From the NCBI GenBank assembly GCA_947446815.1, contig CANFGT010000001.1, positions 124,001 to 188,000 on the forward strand: a stretch of DNA of 64,000 bases, in the 5' to 3' direction. Below, piece by piece: positions 51,739 through 60,403 of this stretch. This DNA is from Acidimicrobiaceae bacterium. GTDB lineage: Bacteria > Actinomycetota > Acidimicrobiia > Acidimicrobiales > Ilumatobacteraceae. Made by a program: the position numbers and the translations under genes. Numbering within the stretch: the stretch's first letter is position 1; the number at the start of each line of letters is the position of its first letter. The notes below the pieces were generated by a model. That model ran no database searches. It was not told the DNA's origin and saw only the letters and a list, made by a program, of their open reading frames with translations.

Positions 51739-52737
51739 ATGGCGTCAATTCGCATGGCAGTAGTGGGCGCTGGCTCGTGGGGGACCACCGTGGCCTCACT
51801 GGCAGCGGTAAATACTCCGACCACTTTGTGGGCTCGCCGTGCCGACGTGGTTGATTCCATCAACACCCATCATGTGAATCCCAACTACATCAGCAGCGTT
51901 TCGTTGTCTCCAGAGTTGAAGGCTTCTGTATCGCTCGCCGACACTGTGTCGAATGCTGATGTTGTCGTGATGGCAGTTCCTTCGCAGGGATTTCGCACAG
52001 TCCTCACCGAAGCTGCTCCGCATATCCGTCCGTGGGTGCCCATTGTCAGCCTGTCGAAGGGCTTGGAGGCCGGGACGATGATGCGTATGTCGCAAGTGGC
52101 AAAAGATGTTTTGCCAGATCACCCTGTTGCGGTTCTCACCGGTCCGAACCTTGCATCTGAGATTTCTGTGGGTCAGCCTGCAGCAAGTGTGGTGGCTATC
52201 GCAGATGATGTGATTGCGACAGCATTGCAAGAACTGTTTTCATCTCCGACGTTCCGTGTGTACACAAACCCAGATGTCGTGGGCTGTGAACTTGCAGGAG
52301 TTGTGAAGAACGTGATCGCGATTGCGTCGGGCATGGCAATGGGCATGGGCTTTGGCGACAACACGCGCGCATCGTTGCTGACGCGAGGCCTGGCAGAGAT
52401 GACACGGCTTGCAGTGGCACTTGGCGGCGATCCTGAATCACTTGCCGGCCTTGCAGGCATGGGCGACCTCATCGCCACATGTTCTTCAATAAGTAGTCGT
52501 AATACGAGCGTGGGTGTTCGTCTCGGTCAAGGTGAAGCGCTGGCGGACATCATCGCGTCAACTTCTATGGTTGCCGAAGGTGTACGCAGTTCGGCCACGG
52601 TGTTGCAGTTGGCTCATCAACACGGAGTTGACATGCCCATCACCGAACAAGTGGTGGCTGTTTGCCATGAAGGAAAGAGTGCAACTGATGCACTCCTCGC
52701 ATTGATGTCGCGTCGCGCGCGACCTGAAACAAAGTAA
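51739..52737 (+). CDS. gpsA: Glycerol-3-phosphate dehydrogenase [NAD(P)+]
   Basis: 332 residues. AVVGAGSWGTTVASLAA is the N-terminal Rossmann motif (GxGxxG at 10-15); LTGPNLASEISVGQPAA, GVVKNVIAIASGMAMGMGFGDNTRASLLTRGLAEM, GLAGMGDLIATCSS and SRNTSVG are GpsA hallmarks. It makes glycerol-3-phosphate for phospholipids. TACGCT ends 6 nt before ATG 51739, excluding the longer frame to 51706. Confidence 0.95.
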   Translation: MASIRMAVVGAGSWGTTVASLAAVNTPTTLWARRADVVDSINTHHVNPNYISSVSLSPELKASVSLADTVSNADVVVMAVPSQGFRTVLTEAAPHIRPWVPIVSLSKGLEAGTMMRMSQVAKDVLPDHPVAVLTGPNLASEISVGQPAASVVAIADDVIATALQELFSSPTFRVYTNPDVVGCELAGVVKNVIAIASGMAMGMGFGDNTRASLLTRGLAEMTRLAVALGGDPESLAGLAGMGDLIATCSSISSRNTSVGVRLGQGEALADIIASTSMVAEGVRSSATVLQLAHQHGVDMPITEQVVAVCHEGKSATDALLALMSRRARPETK

Positions 52738-52745
52738 GTAATCGC

Positions 52746-53963
52746 ATGAACTCCCCAGTGACTGGCCGCTCTATTGGAAATCGTGGTGGTGCATGGCGTG
52801 GCACGGTGACGGGACACGGTTCCATCCTTCCCGCCGATGGCAGTGCAGAACTTGACTGGTTTATTGCTGCTGATGATCGCTGGTACACGCCTCGCACAGA
52901 GGCCAGCACTCGTCAGAAGTGGTACGCCGGGTATCCCGTTGCGGAAACGCGCGTGAAGATTCCCGGTGGCGACATGATTCAGCGCGTGTATGCCGTTGCA
53001 GACCTTGGCGGTATGACCATCATGGAGTTTGAAAACGATTCCACGTTGCCGATTGCGGTGGCAGTCACGCGTCGTGATGTGTTCACAACACGTGAACCAG
53101 CAACGAACCCACCCGTGGGAATTGATTTGCCAGCGGATTCCATTGTGATTCCGGTGGGCCATAAGAGCACTGCGCGAATTGCATTGGCTCATAACAATCC
53201 TGCATCAGGCCGTTTGCCCGATGACGCACCGGATCACCAAGCAGTGGTGCGTGGCTGGGAAAAGGCGTGTGACACAGCATCGCGCATCAATGTTCCCGAT
53301 CACACCATCGTGGCTGGCGTATCACGGGTTCGCAGCGACTTGTTGTTGGGTGTTGGCGTTAATGATGATGCCGCAATCGAGTTAGCTCGCTTGGGTGAGA
53401 AGTACACCGACTCCATCGTGGAAGTAGTGGAAGCGGTACAGTGCCGTCTGAAAATGGAGAAGCGTGCCAAGGTGTTGCGCTGGGATACGCCCCATGTGAT
53501 GGCGTCTGCAGCGCGAGCATGCGTGTTGTTGGGCGATGAACTTGCAGCCGGCGACATTGGGGCTGCGTGGTTGCGTCTTGCAGATCGCCCTGTAGCTGAG
53601 CTGCCAATTGAAGTTCCTACCGGTTTGCAGTCCATTGCCTGGGCAGAGTCTTTGCTGGCTCAAGGTTCACCCAGTGGTGGTGTGTGTCGCATTCTTCCGC
53701 ACGGCATTCCTGAACCATGGTGGGGTGTTTCTTTTGAAGCGCATGGCCTCACAGGAGATCCGTATCGCACTGTGGGTTATGCAGTGCGCTGGCACGGCCC
53801 ACGACCTGCAGTTCTGTGGGAAGTGACTGGTGCACCAGGTCTTGTGCTTGCGAACGGTGAATGGGCATCCGCAGATACATCGGGCGAGACATTGCTTGAA
53901 GCGCCAGTGTCAGACCATGTGCACGACCACGACCAAGACCACGACCACGACCACTCTCACTAA
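52746..53963 (+). CDS. Unknown protein with a His/Asp-rich C-terminal tail
   Basis: 405 residues, no signal peptide or membrane segment. The first 150 residues look beta-rich (SILPADGSAELDWFIAADDRWYTPRTEASTRQKW), the middle is helical (IVAGVSRVRSDLLLGVGVNDD and TPHVMASAARACVLLGDELAAGDIGAAWLRLADR), and the end is beta-rich again. The last 15 residues are only His, Asp, Val, Gln and Ser, a likely metal-binding tail. No family was recognised. It follows gpsA by 8 nt, so the two are probably an operon. Confidence 0.6.
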   Translation: MNSPVTGRSIGNRGGAWRGTVTGHGSILPADGSAELDWFIAADDRWYTPRTEASTRQKWYAGYPVAETRVKIPGGDMIQRVYAVADLGGMTIMEFENDSTLPIAVAVTRRDVFTTREPATNPPVGIDLPADSIVIPVGHKSTARIALAHNNPASGRLPDDAPDHQAVVRGWEKACDTASRINVPDHTIVAGVSRVRSDLLLGVGVNDDAAIELARLGEKYTDSIVEVVEAVQCRLKMEKRAKVLRWDTPHVMASAARACVLLGDELAAGDIGAAWLRLADRPVAELPIEVPTGLQSIAWAESLLAQGSPSGGVCRILPHGIPEPWWGVSFEAHGLTGDPYRTVGYAVRWHGPRPAVLWEVTGAPGLVLANGEWASADTSGETLLEAPVSDHVHDHDQDHDHDHSH

Positions 53964-54145
53964 TCAGCTTCTGCTTCGAAATCGAGTTCATCGATTGCAT
54001 CAATGCGCTCATCGTCATCAAACTCGCCGATGAATTCGTCAACCTTGATGCCACATTGTGCGCAGTAGGCAATCTCGTCACCGTCATAGGTGACATCTCC
54101 GCCGCAGGTGGGGCAGGACTCCGTCGAATCAATGCTTGTAATCAT
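53960..54145 (-). CDS. Small zinc-ribbon protein with an acidic tail
   Basis: 61 residues. SCPTCGGDVTYDGDEIAYCAQCG carries two CxxC pairs for one zinc. A tail of about 25 residues is almost all Asp, Glu, Ile and Ala. It overlaps the stop of the upstream convergent gene by 4 nt. Function unknown; it may bind nucleic acid or act as a zinc store. Confidence 0.65.
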   Translation of the reverse strand: MITSIDSTESCPTCGGDVTYDGDEIAYCAQCGIKVDEFIGEFDDDERIDAIDELDFEAEAD

Positions 54146-54205
54146 GAGTGCACTGTGGCAAAAAAGTGCAGGAATGTGAATCGGTAATCAATACCGAATG
54201 AGCAC

Positions 54206-55000
54206 CTAGCGGTCGGTGAATAACTCGAACGTGTCGCCCACGGAGATCTCACCGCAGGTGGTGACCATTGCATAGAGGCGGCTGTAATGGCCACGCTCGT
54301 GGCTCATTGCCATGAAGTTCTTGTCGAGGAACCAGTCGTTGTTCTGTTTGCAAGGAATTGCATATGCAGTGAGAAAGCCACGTACCTTGCCGATGCGGAA
54401 ATGCGCACCCGGACGGAATGCTCCAGCAGGGATGCCAGCAACGGTGATGTTCTCGCCGGCGAAACCCGGCCCAATGGGGTGGCCTTGCGCGCGCAATGCG
54501 TCAATGGCATCGGTGGACCAGATGCACAGTGCTTGCCATGGACGGCCGTGATGTACGCGCGATTCCTGCACGTCGCCTTCCACGCCTTTCCAGGTGATCA
54601 CAGCATTGTCGATTGCTTTCTTGGGCAGACCTTTTGATGCATGCATATGGGAAATGGTGCCCGTGTGTTCTTCATTCAACAAACGCATGGTGGGGAAGAA
54701 GCGCCATGATGCAGCAAGCAGAGACTCGATCTGTGGGTCGGTGAATTCCTTGTATTTCGCCACGAGCGCTGCGGTGAGTGCAACGAATGCTGTGTCGACG
54801 TTCTCGAGTGACGGCAACTTGATGCCGCCGAGCGATGACATCTCTGCGAGGAATCCGCGCGCACCTGCAAGCCATCCGTCGGGAATCTGTGAATCGTGTG
54901 AGTGGTGCTCCCAGATTTCATCGAGATTGCTGATGGTCTTTTGTGCATCTTGAGCCGTGTAGATGTAGTTGCCAACGGTGATGGATGCTCTGCCTGCCAT
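54206..55000 (-). CDS. MOSC-domain protein
   Basis: 264 residues. The second half has WKGVEGDVQESRVHHGRPWQALCIWSTDAIDALRAQGHPIGPGFAGENITVAG, the MOSC beta-barrel of YiiM-like molybdenum cofactor proteins, and PCKQN with a Cys that could bind the cofactor. The N-terminal helical region is less common. It may detoxify N-hydroxylated bases or transfer sulfur. TAGGCT ends 6 nt before ATG 55000. Confidence 0.8.
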   Translation of the reverse strand: MAGRASITVGNYIYTAQDAQKTISNLDEIWEHHSHDSQIPDGWLAGARGFLAEMSSLGGIKLPSLENVDTAFVALTAALVAKYKEFTDPQIESLLAASWRFFPTMRLLNEEHTGTISHMHASKGLPKKAIDNAVITWKGVEGDVQESRVHHGRPWQALCIWSTDAIDALRAQGHPIGPGFAGENITVAGIPAGAFRPGAHFRIGKVRGFLTAYAIPCKQNNDWFLDKNFMAMSHERGHYSRLYAMVTTCGEISVGDTFELFTDR

Positions 55001-55006
55001 ATGCGA

Positions 55007-55016
55007 AGCCTACGCT
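55007..55016. promoter_or_regulatory. Two overlapping divergent leaderless -10 elements (MOSC / rnhB)
   Basis: On the minus strand TAGGCT (55012-55007) serves the MOSC gene with a 6-nt gap; on the plus strand TACGCT (55011-55016) serves rnhB with a 7-nt gap. They share two base pairs, so both promoters cannot open at once. Confidence 0.55.
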
Positions 55017-55023
55017 TCATGCA

Positions 55024-55647
55024 ATGGCTCGGCCGGAACCCACCTTGGATGTTGAACGTGAATTCTTCGCCCATGGTGCACGCATTGTTGCGGGCATGGA
55101 CGAAGTGGGTCGTGGTGCCATTGCAGGGCCTGTCACCATCGGCGTTGTTGCTATTGATGCGAACGTGGGAGAGATTCCAACGGGTCTGCGTGACTCCAAG
55201 TTGATGACTCCGAAGCGCCGTGAAGCGATGGTGCCGATAGCAAAAGAGTGGGGCATTGCATGGGCAACTGGTTCGGCCACAGCTGCAGAGATTGACAAGT
55301 TCGGCATCGTGACGTCGTTGGGTCTCGCTGCTAGTCGCGCCTTGCAGAACTTGGGCGTCACTCCTGATGTAGTGATTCTGGACGGCAACACATCGTTCCT
55401 CATGGAAGAAGCCGGCGGACCACGCATCGTGACGCGCATCAAGGCCGACCAAGACTGTGCGTGTGTGTCAGCAGCCAGTGTGATTGCGAAGGTGGAGCGC
55501 GACACGTTGATGACGCAGTTGCACGAGCAGTTTCCGCACTACGGGTGGGAAGGCAACAAGGGCTATGGCGCAGCAGTGCATACGGATGCAATTAAGACAC
55601 ACGGTGTCACAGACTTGCATCGCAAGTCGTGGAACCTCGGCGTGTGA
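55024..55647 (+). CDS. rnhB: Ribonuclease HII
   Basis: 207 residues. AGMDEVGRGAIAGPV carries the first Asp-Glu pair, LRDSKLMTPKRRE the next signature, and LDGNTSFL and IKADQDCACVSAASVIAKVERD the other catalytic Asp residues. It removes RNA from RNA-DNA hybrids, including single misincorporated ribonucleotides. The open frame extends to 54985, but TACGCT 7 nt before ATG 55024 marks the start. Confidence 0.95.
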   Translation: MARPEPTLDVEREFFAHGARIVAGMDEVGRGAIAGPVTIGVVAIDANVGEIPTGLRDSKLMTPKRREAMVPIAKEWGIAWATGSATAAEIDKFGIVTSLGLAASRALQNLGVTPDVVILDGNTSFLMEEAGGPRIVTRIKADQDCACVSAASVIAKVERDTLMTQLHEQFPHYGWEGNKGYGAAVHTDAIKTHGVTDLHRKSWNLGV

Positions 55648-55664
55648 CTAGCCGCTGTGAAACA

Positions 55665-55707
55665 AAAAGGCCCTGTGTCAATCGCAATGATTGACACAGG
55701 GCCTTTT
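55665..55707. terminator. Perfect bidirectional terminator
   Basis: A 19-bp perfect inverted repeat: AAAAGGCCCTGTGTCAATC (55665-55683) and its complement (55689-55707) around GCAAT. Both strands end in T-runs, serving rnhB and the convergent acyl-CoA dehydrogenase. Confidence 0.95.
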
Positions 55708-55721
55708 GAATAACTGGGTTC

Positions 55722-56963
55722 TTACGAAACCTTGATGTCCTTGAACGGTGAACGTGAGTCGATGCCTGGCTCTTTTGGAAGACCGAGCACGCGCTCACCA
55801 ACAATGTTGCGCATCACTTCGTCAGAACCGCCTGCAATGCGCAGACCAGGTGCTCCGAGAACGAAGTTTGCCCATGCATAGGTGCCCCACTCGCCGCTGT
55901 CTGCGATGAGCTTTGGTCCGAGAACGTGTGAGATGAACTTCACAAGGCGAGCTTGATTGTTCACCAACACCATCTTGCCGATGGAGCCTTCTGGTCCGGG
56001 CAACTGTCCGGCCTTGGCCTTTGCGGTGGTGCGCTGAGCATTCATGTTGGCGATGCGGTAGTTGATCACGATGTTGGCAAGTTCGTTGCGGATCAAAGGA
56101 TCGGACTCAAGGCCGTAATGCTTCACCATTGCAATGACGCGTGTGAGCAAGTTGGAGTCACCAGAGTTGTTGGTACCAATCGAAGCGCGCTCGTTCATGA
56201 GTGTTGTGAGAGCAACGTTCCATCCGTTGTTGATGTCACCAAGACGCATGTCATCCTTCACGCGAACTTCGTTGAAGAAGATTTCGTTGAAGCTTGCACC
56301 GCCGGTCATCTGCTTGAGAGGACGTACTTCAACATTTGGATCCTTGAAGTCAATGATGAAAGCGGTGAGGCCCTTGTGCTTTGGAAGATCCCAGTCGGTG
56401 CGGGTCATGATTTCGCCAATGTCGGAGTAGTGGGCACCAGTGGTCCACACCTTCTGGCCGGTGATGACCCACTCGTCGCCGTCCTTGACAGCCTTGGTGG
56501 TGAGAGATGCAAGGTCAGAACCAGCACCTGGCTCGGAGAACAACTGCGATGCAATCATCTCGCCACGCCACAGTTTCTTCACATAGAGCTCTTTTGCACG
56601 TGCGGAACCATGGTCATAAATCGTGGGTGTCACCATGCCGAGGCTGATGGCGAATGCGCTCTGGTCGGGCACGCGGAACTGTGATTCAAGTTGGCTGTAT
56701 GCGCGGTCGAATGATGGTGGCAATTCACGGCCGCCGTATTCCTTTGGACCAGTGATCCAACCGAAGCCTGCATCGAACTTCTTCTGACGCCAGAGCTTTG
56801 CTTCTGCTGCGTTGTCAGCTTCTTGCTGACGATCCTTCTCGCGGTAGAAGTTGTCGGATCCTTCGCCCCATACGAACGCCTTCTCGACGGGACGGCGCTC
56901 AACGTTTGCTTCAAGGAAGGCAAGTGCTTCCTTTTCGAATTCTGCGAGTGTGATGTCAGCCAT
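55722..56963 (-). CDS. Acyl-CoA dehydrogenase
   Basis: 413 residues. ASQLFSEPGAGSDLASLTTKAV, WVITGQKVWTTGAHYSDIGEIMTRTD and GAPGLRIAGGSDEVMRNIVGERVLGLP match the FAD domain and substrate arm. The general-base Glu expected at the start of the last segment is not clear. Substrate chain length is unknown. GGGAGAAACCAC precedes ATG 56963; the open frame beyond it to 57062 is not supported. Confidence 0.87.
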   Translation of the reverse strand: MADITLAEFEKEALAFLEANVERRPVEKAFVWGEGSDNFYREKDRQQEADNAAEAKLWRQKKFDAGFGWITGPKEYGGRELPPSFDRAYSQLESQFRVPDQSAFAISLGMVTPTIYDHGSARAKELYVKKLWRGEMIASQLFSEPGAGSDLASLTTKAVKDGDEWVITGQKVWTTGAHYSDIGEIMTRTDWDLPKHKGLTAFIIDFKDPNVEVRPLKQMTGGASFNEIFFNEVRVKDDMRLGDINNGWNVALTTLMNERASIGTNNSGDSNLLTRVIAMVKHYGLESDPLIRNELANIVINYRIANMNAQRTTAKAKAGQLPGPEGSIGKMVLVNNQARLVKFISHVLGPKLIADSGEWGTYAWANFVLGAPGLRIAGGSDEVMRNIVGERVLGLPKEPGIDSRSPFKDIKVS

Positions 56964-57108
56964 GTGGTTTCTCCCGTGTGAGATTGATGGAGTTGAGATG
57001 TGGATGAGGCACTGGCCAGCCCTCGGGGGGACGGCAACTGCTCTCGCTACGGTACCCGCCAACCGATTAGTAGGCGAAGCCGACCCGCCATTGACTAGCG
57101 TGACATTT

Positions 57109-57567
57109 ATGGGTCAGCCAGTGGCAGTACAACAAAAGACAGGCGGTACCCCCGCCATCGTCCGTTTCGAGACCAATCGTTCCCTCACGGGCATGGGTCA
57201 TGAGCGTTTCAATAGCGCCGCCGAGGCTAAAGGCCCCCGTCCTGCCGCTGTCGTTGCGCGCCGACTGTTTGAGTCCGGTCAGGTCTCATGGGTTCACGTA
57301 TTCGGCAACATCATCACCGCTGGCTTGTCCTCGGGAGCTTCGCAGTCGGGTCTTGACGACATTGTTCGCGACATGTACCAGTACTGGAAGCCGGGCATGA
57401 CACCTCCAACCCTTGAAGAACTCTTGGCCAACATGCCAGCCGAAGCAGCGCCTGCCGCTGCCGCACCTGCGGGTGATGCTGGTTCCGGTCTTGATCCACG
57501 AGTGCCAGCGCACTTGTGGGAGCGCAGCCGCCTTGGCCGTGAGCGCTGGATGGCTAAGCAGGGCTAA
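57109..57567 (+). CDS. Nfu N-terminal-domain-like protein
   Basis: 152 residues from ATG 57109. VRFETNRSLTGMGHERFNSAAEAKGPRPAAVVARRLFESGQVSWVHVFGNIIT resembles the N-terminal Nfu/NifU scaffold domain (A/G-x-A-R-x-L-F-x-x-G-x-V-x-x-V). The cysteine-bearing C-terminal NifU domain is missing; an Ala/Pro-rich part (about 110-128) and a basic end follow. It may help iron-sulfur transfer, but no Cys is seen, so this is tentative. TAGCGT (57096-57101) lies 7 nt upstream. Confidence 0.6.
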   Translation: MGQPVAVQQKTGGTPAIVRFETNRSLTGMGHERFNSAAEAKGPRPAAVVARRLFESGQVSWVHVFGNIITAGLSSGASQSGLDDIVRDMYQYWKPGMTPPTLEELLANMPAEAAPAAAAPAGDAGSGLDPRVPAHLWERSRLGRERWMAKQG

Positions 57568-57603
57568 GCCTCTTATTCCGGGGCCGGAGCGCCTTGGAAC
57601 ATA

Positions 57604-57617
57604 CGAACACCTGTTCG
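57604..57617. promoter_or_regulatory. SOS box (LexA operator) of imuA'
   Basis: CGAACACCTGTTCG, consensus CGAAC-N4-GTTCG of actinobacterial LexA boxes. It is followed after 1 nt by -10 TATGGT (57619-57624) and after 6 nt by GTG 57631, so LexA binding would block the promoter. Confidence 0.85.
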
Positions 57618-57618
57618 C

Positions 57619-57624
57619 TATGGT
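57619..57624 (+). promoter_or_regulatory. Leaderless -10 (TATGGT) of imuA'
   Basis: TATGGT ends 6 nt before GTG 57631 and starts 1 nt after the SOS box. Confidence 0.6.
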
Positions 57625-57630
57625 GACCGC

Positions 57631-58293
57631 GTGGGTCATCTTCTCCTTCCTGAATTAACAGGCACGCATTCTTCTGGCATTGAAACGGGCGCGCAGTTTG
57701 CGCAACGTGTGTCGGCACGTGCCGAAGCAGGGTTTGGTCCTATTCCTGTTGCGCCCGCGTTAGCCAGCCTTCTTCCTTCATCGGGTTTAGAGCGCGGTGG
57801 TGTGTACGCGTGCGCCGGAGATGCGCCGATGTCGTTGTTGTTTTCACTTTTGGCCACTGCAACGTCAGTGGGTTCATGGTTGGCGTTTGTTGATGTGCCG
57901 CGTGTGGGCCTCATGGCCGCGCATGAATATGGCATGGCGTTGCAGCGTGTCATGTGTGTCAACTCGGGTGGGCACACGCAGTCGTATGCACAAGTGGTGG
58001 GTGCATTGGTCGATGGCGTTGATCTCGTCGTCGTGTCCTCGCCAGCGTGTTCAGCAGCGGAAGCCCGACGCATTGTGGCGCGTGCGAAAGCATCGGGCTC
58101 GGTGTTGATCATCTTGGGTCGCGCTGGTCAGTTCTCTCCCGATGTTGTGTTGTCGTCGTCCACCACGGAATGGCATTTCCATACGCACGCGTCGTCCCGC
58201 ACCATGTCAGTGCAGGCGCATGGTCGTCGCGTGTACAACCAACGTGCGCTCACGGTGCAGTTGCCCGCAGCAGATGGTGCGATCTCGTTATGA
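57631..58293 (+). CDS. imuA': ImuA'-like SOS mutagenesis protein
   Basis: 220 residues from GTG 57631. It is a RecA-like fold with a lost P-loop: GGVYACAGDAPMSLLFSLLA stands where a Walker A would be. SWLAFVDVPRVGLMAAHEYGMALQRV and VDGVDLVVVSSPACSAAEARRIVARA continue the core. ImuA', ImuB and DnaE2 form the mutasome that copies past damage at the cost of mutations. It is followed by imuB after 10 nt, in one operon under the SOS box. Confidence 0.85.
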   Translation: MGHLLLPELTGTHSSGIETGAQFAQRVSARAEAGFGPIPVAPALASLLPSSGLERGGVYACAGDAPMSLLFSLLATATSVGSWLAFVDVPRVGLMAAHEYGMALQRVMCVNSGGHTQSYAQVVGALVDGVDLVVVSSPACSAAEARRIVARAKASGSVLIILGRAGQFSPDVVLSSSTTEWHFHTHASSRTMSVQAHGRRVYNQRALTVQLPAADGAISL

Positions 58294-58303
58294 AGGTGCA
58301 CGC

Positions 58304-59761
58304 ATGACGCGCTCAATTGCTGTGGTGTTTCCGCAGTGGCAACAGCAATACGGCCAACTAGGTGAGCAACATGCGTTCACCATGTTTGAACATGTGGTGC
58401 GCAGCCTCACCACTATCTCTCCATTGGTGGAAGTAGAAGAAGTGGGCACTGTTGTAATGGCAGCGCGTGGCCCCTCGCGATATTTCGGTGGCGATGTTGC
58501 TGTGGCGCGCATGTTGCACGACCTGTGTCGTGTTGTTGATTCACCTTTTGGTGTGGGCGTTGCTGATTCTCGCTTTGCTGCAACGGCAGCGGCGCACTTG
58601 GCGGTGTCGCGCGGGACGCCGTGTGTGGTGGAGTCCGCCATTGCAGAAAAGTTCTTGCATGCATTGCCTGTTGCGTCGTTGGCACACGTTGGCGGCATCA
58701 GTGTTGACACGGTTGATCTTTTGGGTCGCTTGGGTTTACGCACATGCGAAGCAGTGCATGGCGTGGGCGAGTCTGCGCTTATCGATCGCTTCGGTACCGA
58801 AGGCAAACATGTGTGGCAACTGGTGTCGGGAGCAGAGGTGCGGTATCTCGCGCCAGGTGCGCCACCGTCCGACTTTGCACGACACATTGAGTTTGAATCG
58901 CCGCTCACATCGGCTGATCATGTGGTGTCTGCGACTCGTCTCACGATTGACGCGCTTGTTGCTGCTATCGCCGGCCAAGGTCAGCAGTGTGTGCGCATCT
59001 TGGTGACGTGCGAAACGGATCACGCGGAATCCACTTCACGTATCTGGGGAGAACCGCGTGGTTTTGGTGCGGCATCGCTGGCGCAACGTCTGCTGTATCA
59101 ACTCGATGGTTGGTTAGTCACGAATGATGCAGACCCCGATGCGCCCACCAGTGGTGTGGTGCGCGTGGAGTTCACACCATTGGAAACGCGCGAAGTGTTG
59201 GTGGTGCAGCCTTTGTTGTGGGGCGGCAACGAAGAAAACACCGAACGTGCAGCGCGTGCAGCTGCGATGGCGTCGGCAGTCGGTGAACACGTGCAGGTCA
59301 CCGTGCCACGTTGGGAAGGCGGGCGCGATGTTGCCACGGTGTATTCACAGATTCCCATTGCATTGGTCGACTTGTCTGATCAGTACGAATCCGAACGACG
59401 CGTGAATACGGGCAAAGGGGTGGCGCGCGATTGGAGTGGCGCAGTGCCTCGCCCTTCGCCGGCGTCGATTGCAGTGGTGCCACCCGAAGCAACGGTGCTG
59501 AACAAGGCCGGTGTGCCTGTGGGTGTCACGGGCCGACATGAACTTGATGCAGAGCCTGCTGTTGTCACGGTGTCGGGACATACATATGAAGTGATGCGCA
59601 CGGCAGGACCATGGCCGGTGGAAGAGCGATGGTGGGACGCGCGACGCAAGCGACGGCATGTTCGGTTGCAGTTGCTAGTGCAAAACAAACGTGGCGTATT
59701 ACGTGTGTTTCTGATGGGCCTTGAGAATCATCAGTGGCGGTTGTTGGCGCGCTACGACTAG
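58304..59761 (+). CDS. imuB: ImuB-like inactive Y-family polymerase
   Basis: 485 residues from ATG 58304. It has the shape of a Y-family polymerase (RYFGGDVAVARMLHDLCRVVDSPFGVGVADSRFAATAAAHLA, HVGGISVDTVDLLGRLGL) but the catalytic Asp residues at the start are replaced (AVVFPQWQ instead of xxDxD). QPLLWGG at 302-308 resembles the beta-clamp motif of ImuB. It links DnaE2 to the clamp. An open frame from 58142 is not used since it lies within imuA'. Confidence 0.88.
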   Translation: MTRSIAVVFPQWQQQYGQLGEQHAFTMFEHVVRSLTTISPLVEVEEVGTVVMAARGPSRYFGGDVAVARMLHDLCRVVDSPFGVGVADSRFAATAAAHLAVSRGTPCVVESAIAEKFLHALPVASLAHVGGISVDTVDLLGRLGLRTCEAVHGVGESALIDRFGTEGKHVWQLVSGAEVRYLAPGAPPSDFARHIEFESPLTSADHVVSATRLTIDALVAAIAGQGQQCVRILVTCETDHAESTSRIWGEPRGFGAASLAQRLLYQLDGWLVTNDADPDAPTSGVVRVEFTPLETREVLVVQPLLWGGNEENTERAARAAAMASAVGEHVQVTVPRWEGGRDVATVYSQIPIALVDLSDQYESERRVNTGKGVARDWSGAVPRPSPASIAVVPPEATVLNKAGVPVGVTGRHELDAEPAVVTVSGHTYEVMRTAGPWPVEERWWDARRKRRHVRLQLLVQNKRGVLRVFLMGLENHQWRLLARYD

Positions 59762-59779
59762 TCGTTGCGTTGACGGCAT

Positions 59780-60361
59780 GTGTTGGCGCCTGAGGAGGTG
59801 TGGCACAGTAGAGATGTGCACAACAATCCCGACATCGCTCACATTCTTACTGTGTTGAGTACGCGTGTGCCTGTTGATGAACGTGAACGCGAATCCATCG
59901 AGAAGTTTCTTGCCGATGTTCCGCATCTCGCAGAGCCCTACGACGAAGAACTAGGCCTTGTGCATGTCACGGCATCGGCAATTGTGGTGAGCGATGCCGG
60001 AGACAAAGTGGCATTGCATTTACACAAGCGTTTAGGCATGTGGCTGCAGCCAGGCGGACACATTGATGCAGGCGAAACACCAGCACAAGGTGCATTGCGC
60101 GAAGCAGAAGAAGAAACCGGTTTGCCTGTGCGTCATGAACAGGGCGATGGATTGTTTGTGCATGTTGATGTACATGCAGGCCCGAAGGGGCACACGCACC
60201 ATGATCTTCGATACGTGATTCGTGCGCCCGAGGTGCCCATGAACCCAGCCGAAGGGGAGAGTCCCGACGCCCGCTGGTTTAGCTGGGACGAAGCCCTCGA
60301 GATTGCTGATGTCGGCCTTTTCGGCGGATTACTGGCCACAAAAGCCTTACTGGGCTTGTAA
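59780..60361 (+). CDS. Nudix hydrolase
   Basis: 193 residues from GTG 59780 (GTG 59816 is a shorter alternative). The Nudix box GGHIDAGETPAQGALREAEEETGL is complete (GX5EX7REUXEEXGU). It hydrolyses a nucleoside diphosphate linked to some group; the exact substrate cannot be told. It lies between imuB and dnaE2, 18 nt downstream of imuB, and could be in the imu operon, perhaps cleaning damaged nucleotides. Confidence 0.85.
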   Translation: MLAPEEVWHSRDVHNNPDIAHILTVLSTRVPVDERERESIEKFLADVPHLAEPYDEELGLVHVTASAIVVSDAGDKVALHLHKRLGMWLQPGGHIDAGETPAQGALREAEEETGLPVRHEQGDGLFVHVDVHAGPKGHTHHDLRYVIRAPEVPMNPAEGESPDARWFSWDEALEIADVGLFGGLLATKALLGL

Positions 60362-60376
60362 TCACCCCTTTTCATA

Positions 60377-60390
60377 CGAACATATGTTCG
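60377..60390. promoter_or_regulatory. SOS box (LexA operator) of dnaE2
   Basis: CGAACATATGTTCG is a perfect palindromic SOS box. It is followed after 1 nt by -10 TATGCT (60392-60397) and after 6 nt by GTG 60404, the same geometry as at imuA'. TTTTCA at 60369-60374 is the -35 with a 17-nt spacer. Confidence 0.9.
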
Positions 60391-60391
60391 G

Positions 60392-60397
60392 TATGCT
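60392..60397 (+). promoter_or_regulatory. Leaderless -10 (TATGCT) of dnaE2
   Basis: TATGCT ends 6 nt before GTG 60404 and starts 1 nt after the SOS box. Confidence 0.6.
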
Positions 60398-60403
60398 CAT
60401 GGA

